A stretch of DNA of 64,000 bases from Mucilaginibacter sp. UR6-1 (GTDB lineage: Bacteria > Bacteroidota > Bacteroidia > Sphingobacteriales > Sphingobacteriaceae): positions 186,001 through 250,000 of the forward strand of contig NZ_JAJIWP010000001.1 of the NCBI RefSeq assembly GCF_020880975.1. Direction: 5' to 3'. Shown one piece after another: positions 17,409 through 28,000 of this stretch. Under the pieces are notes generated by a model. The model saw nothing but the letters and a program-made list of their open reading frames with translations. It ran no database searches and was not told where the DNA came from. Numbering within the stretch: the stretch's first letter is position 1; the number at the start of each line of letters is the position of its first letter. The position numbers and the translations under genes were made by a program.

Positions 17409-18379
17409 ACCTTATACGTGTACATCGCAAACTCCTTTTTCACAAAATTTATTGTGAAAACTCCCCGCATAAAAAAGTCGTAACCTAAAATACCATCAAC
17501 TGAATGGCCATAGGCTTTACCCATATTATCAAGGCTGGTAAGCACTACCTGATTTTTGGTGAACAGATTTTCGCCCACCATCAGTTTATCTAATTTAGCA
17601 TAAATTATTTCAAATACCGAACCACCTACCCCGGTTAATTTCGAGGTGCTCAATACTTCAAAGTTCCGGATGATCTTTTTTGAGCGGCGGTAATCAAGCA
17701 GATTGGTTTCGGCCCCGGTATCAAAGGCCATCCACAAGGTATTGTTATTGATGCTGGTTTTTAGAAAGATAACGTCATTCATCAGCTTAAAGCCGGTTTT
17801 CATGAATGGTTTACTGAAAGGGAGTTCGGCCGGGCTTATATCGCCATCACTGTTTAGTTTGTGGATGTACAATACGTTATTAAAAATGTCGACAGTGATT
17901 GCCAATTTGGCAAACAGGCGGGTACCCAGCAAGCCTAATATTTTAATGTTTCGGCCGTTCTCAATAGCCGACAGATCGGTAACATCGGCTTTTAGGCGCT
18001 TATAAAACAGATCGAGGATAGCGAAATTTTGTACCTCGGTAATAAAGGAATTGGCTACCTCGCCGTTCACGCCGCCTGATTCCTGGTTAGCTATGCGGGG
18101 CATATCCCTGAAATAAGTAGCATTAAGCACCAGGTGAGGGGCTCCGGTATCCAATACAAAATTGCCCGTAATACTGTCAACCTTAGCTTCAATAATAATA
18201 AGGTTGCCTGCCCGTTTAATGGGCACAACCAGCGTACTGAAGTCACCGTAGGGGTCGGGCGCGGGGTCGTCAATTGTACTGAAAGAAATACCACCTATGC
18301 TGATATGGCCTGCATGGGCGTTCGCCTGAACGCCCGATGCCAGCAAAATCATAATAAGGTACGTTAAAAACTTGCGCAT
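17405..18379 (-). CDS. secreted retropepsin-like aspartyl protease (two DTG motifs)
   Basis: 324 aa with a signal peptide (1-23, ending ANAHA). Two retropepsin-type lobes are visible: NFVLDTGAPHLVL (DTG 77-79) and LWMAFDTGAETNLL (DTG 220-222), each followed by a hydrophobic-Gly element (LGLLGTRLF; VDGILGYDFF). Two DTG in one chain allow a pseudo-dimeric active site. First gene of the ATGA-coupled trio with the CBM48 protein and the PhzF protein. Substrate unknown; processing of the neighbouring secreted protein is only a guess. Confidence 0.85.
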   Translation of the reverse strand: MRKFLTYLIMILLASGVQANAHAGHISIGGISFSTIDDPAPDPYGDFSTLVVPIKRAGNLIIIEAKVDSITGNFVLDTGAPHLVLNATYFRDMPRIANQESGGVNGEVANSFITEVQNFAILDLFYKRLKADVTDLSAIENGRNIKILGLLGTRLFAKLAITVDIFNNVLYIHKLNSDGDISPAELPFSKPFMKTGFKLMNDVIFLKTSINNNTLWMAFDTGAETNLLDYRRSKKIIRNFEVLSTSKLTGVGGSVFEIIYAKLDKLMVGENLFTKNQVVLTSLDNMGKAYGHSVDGILGYDFFMRGVFTINFVKKEFAMYTYKV

Positions 18380-18447
18380 CAGTAAGGTTGTTGTGTATAT
18401 ATGACGGTTTATTACACCCCAGTGTTACACCTTACGTATATTAATTA

Positions 18448-19110
18448 TTAAATGCCGCTGAGATATTTATAAGTAACAAGATCATGCGCGCTGTTAACAG
18501 CACGGGTGCAGCCGTTATCCAGCAAAATTATACGATCGCTAACATCAAGCACATTGTAATATTGATGGTCTGTTACGATCACGCCTTTGGTTTTGGCGCA
18601 CTGCTTTATGAGGATTTTCAGATCATCAGCCTGTACCGGTGAAATATGGGTAAAAGGTTCATCCAGCAAAATAAAATCAGCATGGCTGCAAATAATCATT
18701 AATGTTTCTAACTGCCGTAACTCACCACCCGATAACTGATTAACTGTTTTATGCTGATGTAGTTTAAACGCCGGTTGCCTGCAAAACTCATCCCATAATA
18801 ATGGATCAACAAAAGGTTCGGCCAGTTTATATATTTTGATGCCTGCAGGCAAGTAGTTATGCTGTGGCAGATAGGCAATGCGGTTGTTGTGATACCCTTT
18901 TTGTAAATGATGCCCATCAATACTTACGTACCTGTAGCTGCAATTAAGGCTGCCGAAAATTATACGTAACAATGATGATTTGCCACAGCCATTACGACCA
19001 AGCAGCCCTACAATCTCGCCCGTTGAACAGTCGAGATAAATATCCTGCAATATTTTACGGCCGTCAAATTCAAGTTGAACACTGTCAACCTTTAAGGTGT
19101 GTGAGGGCAT
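18448..19110 (-). CDS. ABC transporter ATP-binding protein (LptB-like)
   Basis: 220 aa. Walker A GRNGCGKSS near 38-46, signature QLSGGELRQLET, Walker B FILLDEPFTHISP, and DHQY where the switch His lies. Shorter and more divergent than LptB, and the signature lacks the usual QR. Its start overlaps the end of an upstream small membrane-protein gene by 26 bases, so that protein may be its membrane partner. Confidence 0.8.
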   Translation of the reverse strand: MPSHTLKVDSVQLEFDGRKILQDIYLDCSTGEIVGLLGRNGCGKSSLLRIIFGSLNCSYRYVSIDGHHLQKGYHNNRIAYLPQHNYLPAGIKIYKLAEPFVDPLLWDEFCRQPAFKLHQHKTVNQLSGGELRQLETLMIICSHADFILLDEPFTHISPVQADDLKILIKQCAKTKGVIVTDHQYYNVLDVSDRIILLDNGCTRAVNSAHDLVTYKYLSGI

Positions 19111-19411
19111 AAAAAGGGATTAAGATGATGGTTGATAGAAGGATGAATAGCAGTATATCTAAAATAAAAATATACGTATACATTAGCCTGGCGCTTAAAC
19201 CGGCATTGCGATAATAAAAGTACGATTTGGCTGAAAAGAAGTACTGATAGCTGATACACACCAGGTAGCCGAATAGTTTGATTATTATTACGATAGGCAT
19301 AGCCCGCAAGCCAAATTTAATCAAATCAAAAATAGCGCAAAAGCTGAATACAAGGTTAATGAAGAATAAAGGGCGATAAAAATGAAAGATGAGCGTTGTC
19401 AGTCTTTTCAT
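19085..19411 (-). CDS. small multi-pass membrane protein coupled to an ABC ATPase
   Basis: 108 aa with about three to four hydrophobic segments (near 12-30, 38-55, 78-102) and basic loops. No domain recognised. It overlaps the ABC ATPase gene by 26 bases, implying translational coupling; it could be a minimal membrane subunit, but it is far smaller than a normal permease. Confidence 0.65.
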   Translation of the reverse strand: MKRLTTLIFHFYRPLFFINLVFSFCAIFDLIKFGLRAMPIVIIIKLFGYLVCISYQYFFSAKSYFYYRNAGLSARLMYTYIFILDILLFILLSTIILIPFYALTHLKG

Positions 19412-19431
19412 CTAATTAATTGTGGCGCAGG

Positions 19432-20136
19432 TTAGCTAAACAAATCATGTTGGTTGTTGGGTGCATTGCCGTTGGCTATCCGTATCTTATTTACCAGCAG
19501 GTGGGCCTGCCGGGTAGGTTCGGGTATACGGTAACCGCGAAGGCAATGCTTTATCACCTCAACGCTTTGTGGGATATTAATATTATTGCCCGGCGAAATA
19601 AACAAGGGATTACAATTGCGTTTACTGCGCAGTGCCACGCCAACGTGCTCGCCTTTATGGTACAAGGGGCTTTCGGCCATAGGGGCGTTGCCCGGCTCCT
19701 GGTAAGTACCTGCAAGGCGGCTCTTGGCGCAGCCCAATGTTGTGGCACCGGTTACCAGGCCAAAATGTGTAGCGATACCTAAACGGCGTTCATGCGCTAT
19801 GCCTTGGCCATCAAGTACAATAACATCCGGTTTGCTTTCCAGTTTGTTCCACGCCTCAAGCAAGGCGGGTACCTCGCGGAATGCCAGCAGACCCGAAATG
19901 TAAGGAAACGATGTACGACTGATCGCAGTGGCATTGCCAATTATCTTTAACTCCGGATAGCTAAACACCACGATGCCGGCATAGACAGTTTCCTCATATT
20001 TATTGAATGATATATCAGCCCCGGCAATGGCGCGTATTGGTGTATCAAGCGGCTTTATTTGAATTTGCTTACGCAACTCGTGCTGGTAAGCAACGGCTTC
20101 GGCAGGGGTGAGGTGTTCATAATCGGAAGGGTGCAT
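19432..20136 (-). CDS. nfi: endonuclease V
   Basis: Repair nuclease that nicks DNA (or RNA) one base 3' of deoxyinosine. 234 aa. The catalytic carboxylates line up as D41 (GADISF), E88 (LLAFRE) and D109 (VLDGQG). The wedge motif, PYIP in E. coli and Thermotoga enzymes, reads PYIS at 78-81; Ser at this place is, as I recall, found in eukaryotic homologues. It stands alone between the small membrane-protein gene and rpoD. Confidence 0.94.
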   Translation of the reverse strand: MHPSDYEHLTPAEAVAYQHELRKQIQIKPLDTPIRAIAGADISFNKYEETVYAGIVVFSYPELKIIGNATAISRTSFPYISGLLAFREVPALLEAWNKLESKPDVIVLDGQGIAHERRLGIATHFGLVTGATTLGCAKSRLAGTYQEPGNAPMAESPLYHKGEHVGVALRSKRNCNPLFISPGNNINIPQSVEVIKHCLRGYRIPEPTRQAHLLVNKIRIANGNAPNNQHDLFS

Positions 20137-20147
20137 AATCAGGCAAC

Positions 20148-20178
20148 AAAAAAGCCTTCCGTATGTTCGGAAGGCTTT
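20148..20178 (-). terminator. terminator of rpoD
   Basis: AAAGCCTTCCG 20151-20161 and CGGAAGGCTTT 20168-20178 form an 11-bp perfect stem with a TATGTT loop, flanked by an A-run and a T-run so it could work in both directions. Confidence 0.88.
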
Positions 20179-20184
20179 TTTATG

Positions 20185-21045
20185 TTAACCTAAATATGAT
20201 TTCAGGATCTTGCTCCTTGAGGTGTGACGCAGTCTTTGCAGCGCCTTATCTTTTATCTGCCTTACACGCTCACGTGTCAGGTTAAATTTCTCGCCTATCT
20301 CTTCAAGCGACAGGGGATGATTTGTACCCAAGCCGAAGAACAATACGATGATCTCGCGCTCACGCTCGGTAAGGGTTGATAGCGAACGTTTGATCTCCTC
20401 TGATAATGATTCGTTGATCAGTATCGAGTCTGTATTCGGCTCGTGGTTTTCCAGTACGTCTAACAGCGTATTTTCCTCACCCTGAACAAAAGGCGCATCC
20501 ATTGATACGTGTCGGCCTGAATTGCTCAGCGTGTCAGATATCTTGTCAACGGTAGTTTCCAGTATGTCGGCAAGCTCTTCAGGTGATGGCTCGCGCTCGT
20601 ACTCCTGTTCAAGTTTAGAGAATGCCTTGCTGATCTTGCTTAATGAACCTACCTGGTTCAAGGGTAAACGCACGATACGTGATTGCTCGGCAATAGCCTG
20701 CAATATCGACTGGCGGATCCACCATACGGCGTACGAAATGAATTTGAAACCTTTGGTTTCATCAAAGCGCTTAGCGGCTTTAATCAGGCCGAGGTTACCC
20801 TCATTTATAAGGTCGCCCAGTGTTAAACCCTGGTTTTGATATTGTTTTGCTACAGAAACAACAAAGCGAAGGTTGGTTTTAGTTAAGCGCTCAAGGGCTG
20901 CTTGATCGCCTTCGCGTATCTTTTGTGCTAATATTACTTCTTCTTCGGCAGTTATCAGGTCAACTTTACCAATCTCGTGAAGATATTTATCAAGTGATTG
21001 CGATTCACGGTTGGTAATGGATTGTGTTATTTTGAGTTGTCTCAT
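20185..21045 (-). CDS. rpoD: primary RNA polymerase sigma factor
   Basis: 286 aa, the short form typical of Bacteroidota, without region 1.1. Regions 1.2-2 ([58 protein letters not shown]), region 2.4 ([17 protein letters not shown]), region 3 and region 4.2 ([24 protein letters not shown]) are all present. A TAccTTTG -7 box lies on the minus strand at 21089-21096. Confidence 0.97.
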   Translation of the reverse strand: MRQLKITQSITNRESQSLDKYLHEIGKVDLITAEEEVILAQKIREGDQAALERLTKTNLRFVVSVAKQYQNQGLTLGDLINEGNLGLIKAAKRFDETKGFKFISYAVWWIRQSILQAIAEQSRIVRLPLNQVGSLSKISKAFSKLEQEYEREPSPEELADILETTVDKISDTLSNSGRHVSMDAPFVQGEENTLLDVLENHEPNTDSILINESLSEEIKRSLSTLTEREREIIVLFFGLGTNHPLSLEEIGEKFNLTRERVRQIKDKALQRLRHTSRSKILKSYLG

Positions 21046-21088
21046 CTATTTATATAACCTCGATTCTTTTGATTTAGAATTGAACGTG

Positions 21089-21096
21089 CAAAGGTA
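21089..21096 (-). promoter_or_regulatory. -7 box of the rpoD promoter
   Basis: Reads TACCTTTG on the minus strand, an exact TAnnTTTG match, 43 bases before the rpoD ATG. No clear -33 element. Confidence 0.5.
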
Positions 21097-21155
21097 TAAA
21101 ATTGTTCGCTATTTAGCACTGTAATATAGCATATTTACGTAAATATTATATGACA

Positions 21156-21998
21156 TCATATAATGTCTCGCAAATTAAATGTTTCTTTTAAACGTATGCC
21201 TTTTTCGGTTTGTTGCAGTGTACAGCACTCATTTTCGGCATCATGTTCCAAAAACAAAATATAATCATTTTTAAACGATTCGGCTAAAAAAGTTTTCTTT
21301 TCATTCAGCGTAACCAGCGGGAACATATCATAAGCCATTACATAAGGTATGGGCAAATGGCCCACAGTAGGCAGCAAATCGGCCATGTACAACAGCTTTT
21401 TATCTTTGTAGGTAATTAACGGCAGCATTTGCGCGTCAGTATGTCCGTAAACAAATCTTACGTCAAAACCGGGTAAAAAACTAATGCCGTCAGCATCTTT
21501 AATAAATTGTAACTGTCCGCTTTCTTGTAAAGGCAGTATATTCTCCTTTAAAAAAGATGCTTTTTCTCTTTCATTAGGGTTTATCGCCCAGTCCCAATGC
21601 CTCTCATTGCTCCAGTAAGTGGCGTTTTTAAATGCCGGTAATAGTTTTTCACCATCACGAGCTACGGCTCCGCCTACATGGTCAAAATGCAGGTGGGTTA
21701 AAAATACGTCGGTTATATCATCACGGTGAAAGCCATGTTTGGCAAGTGAGCTATCAAGCGTGGCATCACCATGCAGGTAATAATGGCTATAAAATTTTTC
21801 GCTTTGCTTGTTGCCAATGCCGGTGTCTATCAATATCAATCGTTTATCATGCTCAACCAGCAAGCAGCGCATAGCCAAATTGCAAAGGTTGTTTGAGTCG
21901 GCCGGGTTGGTTTTATTCCAGATGGTTTTAGGCACCACACCAAACATAGCGCCTCCGTCTAATTTAAATAAACCGGTATCGATACTGTACAAATTCAT
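21156..21998 (-). CDS. MBL-fold metallohydrolase (lactonase-like)
   Basis: 280 aa with the metal motif THLHFDHVGG (H102, H104, D106, H107), an N-terminal LILIDTGIGN, a later HTD (YGHTDAQMLP) and EHD near the C-terminus. The layout is that of YtnP/AiiA-like MBL hydrolases acting on lactones, but substrate specificity cannot be read from sequence. No signal peptide. Confidence 0.87.
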   Translation of the reverse strand: MNLYSIDTGLFKLDGGAMFGVVPKTIWNKTNPADSNNLCNLAMRCLLVEHDKRLILIDTGIGNKQSEKFYSHYYLHGDATLDSSLAKHGFHRDDITDVFLTHLHFDHVGGAVARDGEKLLPAFKNATYWSNERHWDWAINPNEREKASFLKENILPLQESGQLQFIKDADGISFLPGFDVRFVYGHTDAQMLPLITYKDKKLLYMADLLPTVGHLPIPYVMAYDMFPLVTLNEKKTFLAESFKNDYILFLEHDAENECCTLQQTEKGIRLKETFNLRDII

Positions 21999-22010
21999 TT
22001 ATATGCGCAA

Positions 22011-23282
22011 TTAAAACCTATAGGTTAAAAGCAAATAAAACACTTTTGGTTTTGCATTATAAAAATCATACAGGTCAAAGCCGCTGGTAACTTCGTAGCG
22101 TGCTTCGAGGCCGTAGTTTTTGTAATTTAAACCGGCACCGCCTAAAAAGCCCATCTCATAAACACCCGGTTTTTCATCTTTAAGATAAGTGTCATCCACC
22201 TCAACCGAACCTTCCTGAACATGTGAATAGCCGCTTTTCGCGTTTATTACAAAACTATTAGTGATGCCTGCAATAATAAAAGGCTTTATATCGCTTTGAG
22301 TGAAAGAGTATTTAGCAGCCGCATTGGTTTTTAGGTATTTAAAGTCGAAATCATATTGTTTTATAGACATGTTGCTCAAACCATTTTCGATAATACCTAT
22401 GTGGCTTTTTAAGCGATAATATTGTGCTTCAAACAATAATCCGAAATTTGATCGTGGTAAAATATAATCCACACCAATACCTATTACAGGTTGCGTATTG
22501 TTAGCTGATTTTACGTTGTTATTAGGATCATCGCTATTGTTGCTTTTGGTAAGGCTGAGTTTTGAGAAGGATGCGCCTAACAACGCTTTAAAAACTAATT
22601 TTGACCGGCCTTTTTCAAAGGTGGTATTAGTGTTTTGATTATTAGTTGATCCACCGCAATTGTTGTATTGAGCAACAGCATTGGTTAACGCTTCCGCATT
22701 GTATAACAGGCTGCGAGCCTTCTTTAAATCTATTTTTTCGCAATCGGTCATCGCCTCATATAATTGCGATTTGTATTGCTGATTATTAACTACATTTTTA
22801 CTTACCTGGTCAATGTACTTATTGCTGATTAATTCAGTGGCTTCTCCCTGGCCTTTTCTGATGATAAAGTGATCGCGTTTATCGGTATAGTTGTATAGTT
22901 GCAAACTGCCGTCAACTAATACAAGGGCGAAAATCCACTTCTTCTCAAAAACGGTTTCAGGCGTTTTGCGGTAGTTTTGAATGTTATCTGACGATTTATC
23001 GATATTGATGTTAAACGTGCGATATTTTTCTACACTGTTTTTAAGATATACACCAAATTCACTAACATCCTTACATGTTAATGTGCTGTAGCTGCCACCT
23101 TGTGTGGTACTAAAATCAATAGCGGTTGGGCTTTTATCCCAGTTATTGTATTTAATAAATCCCTTTGTGGTGTCGGTACCATTAATAATGTAGCCGGCAA
23201 GCTGGTTGTTTTGTGCGGATGAGTTTTTAAAACAAAAGATAAGGCAGACAAAAAGTGCCACGCTGGGTAAGCGTTTAATCAT
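22011..23282 (-). CDS. outer-membrane beta-barrel protein, function unknown
   Basis: 423 aa with a signal peptide (1-23, ending SSAQ). Residues 24-200 form a polar N-terminal region beginning NQLAGYIINGTDTTKGFIKY; the second half has alternating amphipathic strands with aromatic ends (GVDYILPRSNFGLLFEAQYYRL, YGLEARYEVTSGFDLYDFY) and ends YLLLTYRF, with the terminal aromatic expected of a BAM-inserted barrel. Stands alone between an MBL hydrolase and lpdA. Confidence 0.75.
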   Translation of the reverse strand: MIKRLPSVALFVCLIFCFKNSSAQNNQLAGYIINGTDTTKGFIKYNNWDKSPTAIDFSTTQGGSYSTLTCKDVSEFGVYLKNSVEKYRTFNINIDKSSDNIQNYRKTPETVFEKKWIFALVLVDGSLQLYNYTDKRDHFIIRKGQGEATELISNKYIDQVSKNVVNNQQYKSQLYEAMTDCEKIDLKKARSLLYNAEALTNAVAQYNNCGGSTNNQNTNTTFEKGRSKLVFKALLGASFSKLSLTKSNNSDDPNNNVKSANNTQPVIGIGVDYILPRSNFGLLFEAQYYRLKSHIGIIENGLSNMSIKQYDFDFKYLKTNAAAKYSFTQSDIKPFIIAGITNSFVINAKSGYSHVQEGSVEVDDTYLKDEKPGVYEMGFLGGAGLNYKNYGLEARYEVTSGFDLYDFYNAKPKVFYLLLTYRF

Positions 23283-23305
23283 GGTTTAATTAAGTTTAGG
23301 TATTA

Positions 23306-23332
23306 CAAAAGCCCCTGCTAAGCAGGGGCTTT
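23306..23332 (-). terminator. terminator of lpdA
   Basis: AAAGCCCCTGCT and AGCAGGGGCTTT (stem about 23308-23319 with 23321-23332) form a strong hairpin with a very short loop; A-run on the plus strand. Confidence 0.75.
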
Positions 23333-23359
23333 AAATATTTGTGATTGTTATGTTACAAT

Positions 23360-24751
23360 TTAGATATGGATCACCTCGCCATACGCAGCGGCAGCGGCTT
23401 CCATAATAGCCTCGCTCATGGTAGGGTGAGGGTGTACCGATTTAATGATCTCATGGCCGGTAGTTTCCAGTTTACGTGCGGTTACTACTTCAGCAATCAT
23501 CTCGGTAACATTGTTGCCAATTAAGTGCGCGCCTAAAAACTCGCCGTATTTAGCATCAAATATTACTTTAACAAAGCCATCTTTAGCACCGGCGGCACTT
23601 GCCTTGCCTGATGCCGAGAATGGGAATTTACCGATCTTTACTTCGTAGCCGGCTTCTTTAGCCGCTTTTTCGGTATATCCTACTGAGGCAACTTCAGGTG
23701 AGCAATAAGTACAGCCCGGGATGTTGTTGTAGTTGATAGGCTCAGGGTTTAAACCTGCTATTTTTTCAACACAGGTAATACCTTCGGCTGATGCTACGTG
23801 AGCCAGGGCCTGGCCTTTAACAATATCGCCGATAGCGTAAACACCTTCAACGTTGGTTTTGTAATAATCGTCAACCAATACTTTACCTTTGTCGGTTTTT
23901 ACACCGGCTTCTTCAAGGCCTATACCTTCAAGGTTGGTAGTAACGCCTACTGCTGAAAGTACGATCTCGGCTTCAAGCACTTCAGTACCTTTAGCGGTTT
24001 TAACGCTCACTTTGCACAGGTCGCCTGCGGTATCAACCGACTCAACGGTAGAGTTGGTCATGATGTTGATGCCTTGCTTTTTAAGGGAGCGTTCAAGTTG
24101 TTTTGAAACTTCTTCGTCCTCCAGTGGCACAACATTCGGTAAAAACTCAACAACGGTTACTTTAGTGCCTATAGAGTTATAAAAGTAAGCAAACTCAATA
24201 CCAATAGCGCCCGAACCTACAACCACTATTGATTTTGGTTGCTGCGGCAATACCATGGCCTGGCGGTAGCCGATGATCTTTTTACCGTCCTGTTTAAGGT
24301 TTGGTAACTCGCGCGAGCGACCGCCTGTAGCTACGATAATATGTTTTGCTGTATAATCCTTAGTAGCGCCGTTAGCATCCTTTACCTCAACGGTACCCTT
24401 GCCTTTTAGTTTACCAAAGCCCATGATCACGTCGATCTTGTTCTTCTTCATCAAAAACTGCACACCTTTGCTCATGCCTTCGGCCACATCACGGCTGCGT
24501 TTTACTACGGCTTTAAAATCAACCTCGCCACTGCCGTTTACCTTTATACCATAATCGGCAGCGTGATTTATATATTCAAATACCTGGGCGCTTTTTAACA
24601 ATGCTTTAGTTGGTATACAACCCCAGTTTAGGCATATACCACCCAGCGATTCTTTCTCGATGATGGCGGTTTTTAAACCTAACTGAGAGGCACGTATTGC
24701 GGCAACGTAACCTCCGGGACCTGAACCAATAACAATTAGATCGTAGCTCAT
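23360..24751 (-). CDS. lpdA: dihydrolipoyl dehydrogenase (E3)
   Basis: FAD enzyme reoxidising dihydrolipoamide in 2-oxoacid dehydrogenase complexes. 463 aa. FAD-binding GSGPGG at 9-14, redox disulphide in GGICLNWGCIPTK (C40, C45), NAD-binding VVGSGAIGIEFA, and the active-site pair in HPHPTMSE (H442, E447). No E1 or E2 genes are adjacent. Confidence 0.97.
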   Translation of the reverse strand: MSYDLIVIGSGPGGYVAAIRASQLGLKTAIIEKESLGGICLNWGCIPTKALLKSAQVFEYINHAADYGIKVNGSGEVDFKAVVKRSRDVAEGMSKGVQFLMKKNKIDVIMGFGKLKGKGTVEVKDANGATKDYTAKHIIVATGGRSRELPNLKQDGKKIIGYRQAMVLPQQPKSIVVVGSGAIGIEFAYFYNSIGTKVTVVEFLPNVVPLEDEEVSKQLERSLKKQGINIMTNSTVESVDTAGDLCKVSVKTAKGTEVLEAEIVLSAVGVTTNLEGIGLEEAGVKTDKGKVLVDDYYKTNVEGVYAIGDIVKGQALAHVASAEGITCVEKIAGLNPEPINYNNIPGCTYCSPEVASVGYTEKAAKEAGYEVKIGKFPFSASGKASAAGAKDGFVKVIFDAKYGEFLGAHLIGNNVTEMIAEVVTARKLETTGHEIIKSVHPHPTMSEAIMEAAAAAYGEVIHI

Positions 24752-24956
24752 ATTTACCTGTTATATGTTTTTTATTGATGCCAAAGCTAAGTAAATAGCC
24801 TGAATTGCCGAAATGCCCCACTTCACCCTTATGTAACTTTAATTGGGTCGAAATTTATTTTCTGCATAGTGATATGATCTGCATCATATAATTATAGCGC
24901 TATTATAATAATTTGATTAATTGTGTATTAATGTTGATAAATTTTTTAAAATAGTT

Positions 24957-24973
24957 AATGTTAAATTAACATT
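24957..24973. promoter_or_regulatory. palindrome overlapping the -33 region of the TonB-receptor promoter
   Basis: AATGTTA 24957-24963 and TAACATT 24967-24973 are perfect inverted repeats around AAT. The element touches the -33 TTG, so it could be an operator; in such AT-rich DNA chance is possible. Confidence 0.35.
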
Positions 24974-24999
24974 GACCGTTAAACTTTTATATATTTTTG
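24972..24999 (+). promoter_or_regulatory. promoter of the TonB-dependent receptor gene
   Basis: TTG at 24972-24974 and TATTTTTG at 24992-24999 (exact TAnnTTTG) are separated by 17 bases, 42 bases before the ATG. This matches the Bacteroidota housekeeping promoter well. Confidence 0.7.
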
Positions 25000-25041
25000 C
25001 AGAAATATTAATTAACTGATTTATTAACAAATTTCCACCAC

Positions 25042-28000
25042 ATGAGAAAGTTTTTACTTTTTTTAACTTTTTTATGTTTGTCTGCCGGCATTACGCTGGG
25101 TCAGGTAATTACAACCAGTAATATTTCTGGTGTTGTTACTGACGAGAAAGGACAAACTGTTCCGGGTGTTACTGTAATTGCTGTACACACACCAACAGGA
25201 ACCAATTATTCTACAGCAACCCGTGGCGATGGTCGTTACAACTTGCCTAACTTACGTGTAGGCGGCCCGTACACTATCACCTACAAATTCATTGGTTATT
25301 CTGACTATTCACAAAACAACATCAGCCTTGCTTTAGGTCAGGATTTTAAGTTGAATGCTAAGCTTAGCCCAACAAACACGCAATTAAGCGAGGTTGTGGT
25401 AACAAGCACTCAAAACAAAGTGATCAACAGCTCACGTACAGGTTCGCAAGAGATCATTACCCGTACTCAAATTGACCGCCTGCCTACTATCAGCCGCTCA
25501 ATTTATGATTACACCAAGTTAACCCCAACAGCAAACGGCCGTTCATTCGGTGGTCGTAGCGACGCAGGTAACAACTTAACTATTGACGGTGCTTTGTTCA
25601 ACAACTCTTTCGGTTTATCGAGTTCATTAGGTGGCCAGGCAAACTCCCAGCCAATATCGCTCGATGCGGTTGAGCAAATTCAGGTTGCAGTTTCACCATT
25701 TGACGTTACCCAAGGTCGTTTCTCAGGTACTTCAATTAATACTGTTACCAAATCAGGTACTAACGAAGTAAAAGGTAGTGTATATTATTATCAGCGTACG
25801 CCCGGGTTAGTTGGTCGCAAGAGTATGACTACTTGGGTACCTACGCCAGCAATTGACTATAACCAACGTGGTTTTAGTGTAGGTGGTCCGATAGTAAAGA
25901 ATAAGTTATTCTTTTTTATATCAGGTGAACAAGAACGTATTAACGATCCATATTCAAACTACACTGCAAGAAGAGGTACTGAAACAGGAGGAACAATTTC
26001 TCAGGCCAGTTTTACGGAGTTATCAGCTTTACGCGACACCCTAAATCGTAAATATGGTTATAATGCAGGATCTTTTGAGAACATTTCACTGCGCACACAG
26101 TCTGATAAGATTACTGCTAAATTAGATTGGAATATTAATGATAAAAATACTTTGTCATTGAAGTATTTCTATCTGAAATCTTTCCGTGATGTAGCGCCGA
26201 GCAACTCTGGTGCAAACGGCTCTCGCGCGGCGAGCTTAACTACCCTTCCTTTCTTCTCATCATTTTATACCATTAATAATAATTTTAACATTGGTATAGC
26301 TGAGTTGAATACACGTATTAACGACAGGATGGCTAACAAGGTGATATTAGGTTACCAGGCTCTGCGTGACTTCCGTGAATCACCAGGTGGCGGCCAGTTT
26401 CCATTGGTTGATATATTAGGTGCTAACGGAAGCACCATGACCACTTTTGGTTACGAGCCTTTTACTGCTAATAACTTATTAAATACTGATACTTACCAGT
26501 TTACTGATAACTTTACTTATTACAAAGGTGATCATGAATTTGATGCCGGTGTATCATTCGAGTACAACAAATATAAAAATGGTTTCGCTCCGAACTATTA
26601 TGGTGCTTATCGTTTTAACAGCCTACAGGATTTTTACGATTCAGCAAATGGTGTACCAGGTAAAGTTGCACGTTACGAAAAAAGATATTCAGCACTTCCT
26701 GGCGGTGCATTCCCGTTTGCTTTTGTTAAAGCCTATACAATTGGCGCTTACATTCAGGATAAATGGCAAGTACAGGATAATCTTAAAATTACTTACGGCT
26801 TACGTGCTGACATGCCTGTGTTTAATACAAACAGCGAAGCAAACCCTGCTCTCTTGAATCTTGACAGATTTCGTGATGGTGTTAGACTTGATGTATCTCA
26901 ATATCCTAAAACACGTATTCAATTATCTCCGCGAGCAGGCTTTAACTGGGATGTTAACAATGATGGTGTTACCCAGTTACGAGGTGGTATAGGTATATTC
27001 AGTGGCCCAACTCCGTTTGTTTACATATCAAACCAGGCAAGCAATAACGGTGTTCAATTTGGTTCATACGTTGTTACTCCAACTACTACTGGTGTTTTAC
27101 CAACTGATCCACGTTTGATCTTCAATCCTGATGTTAACGCCAACAAACCCACAAATGCTGCTGCAAATACATCATATAATATAGCAATTACCGATAGGAA
27201 TTTTAAACTGCCAAGCAATTTCCGTACTACATTAGCGGTTGACCAAAAACTACCTGGTGGTATCATCGGTACTGTTGAGGGTAACTATTCTAAAGATATT
27301 AATGCGGTTTACCATGTAAACGTTGCCTTGCCTACAACAGGTAAAGCATTTGTTGGTTCTGATAACCGTATCCGTTATGACGGAACAACTGTTTACCCGG
27401 CAATCAACGGTGGTGCAGGTAATACTGCTGAATTACCCAATATTACGGACGCTATCCTGATGAAGAATACCAGTAAAGGTTATTCATACAGCATTACTGG
27501 TCAGTTGCAAAAAACCACACGTAACTTGTATGCAAGTATAGCATATACTTATGCTGATTCTCGTACAGTAAATGATGGTGGTTCAATAGCTCAATCTATT
27601 TGGCGTGACCGTGTAGTAGCGGGTGATCCTAACTCAGATGAAACGTCATACAGCAACTTCTATCAGCCTAATCGTGTAGTAGCTGCCTTATCATACCGTA
27701 AAGAATACTTAAAGCATTTGAGCACATCTTTTGGCTTAACTTACGAAGCTGCCAACAACGGTACTGCATCTTACATATACAGTAATGATGTTAACGGTGA
27801 TGGTCAAACCAACGACTTGATCTATATACCACGTGATAAAGATGATATTGTTCTTGTTCCAAATGACATTAACGATACTCGTACTGCTCCTCAGCAATAT
27901 GCTCAATTAAGCGCTTACATAGAGCAAGATCCATATTTGAGCAAAAACAAAGGCAAGTATGCTAAACGCAATGGCTTAGTATTGCCTTATTATCATTTGG

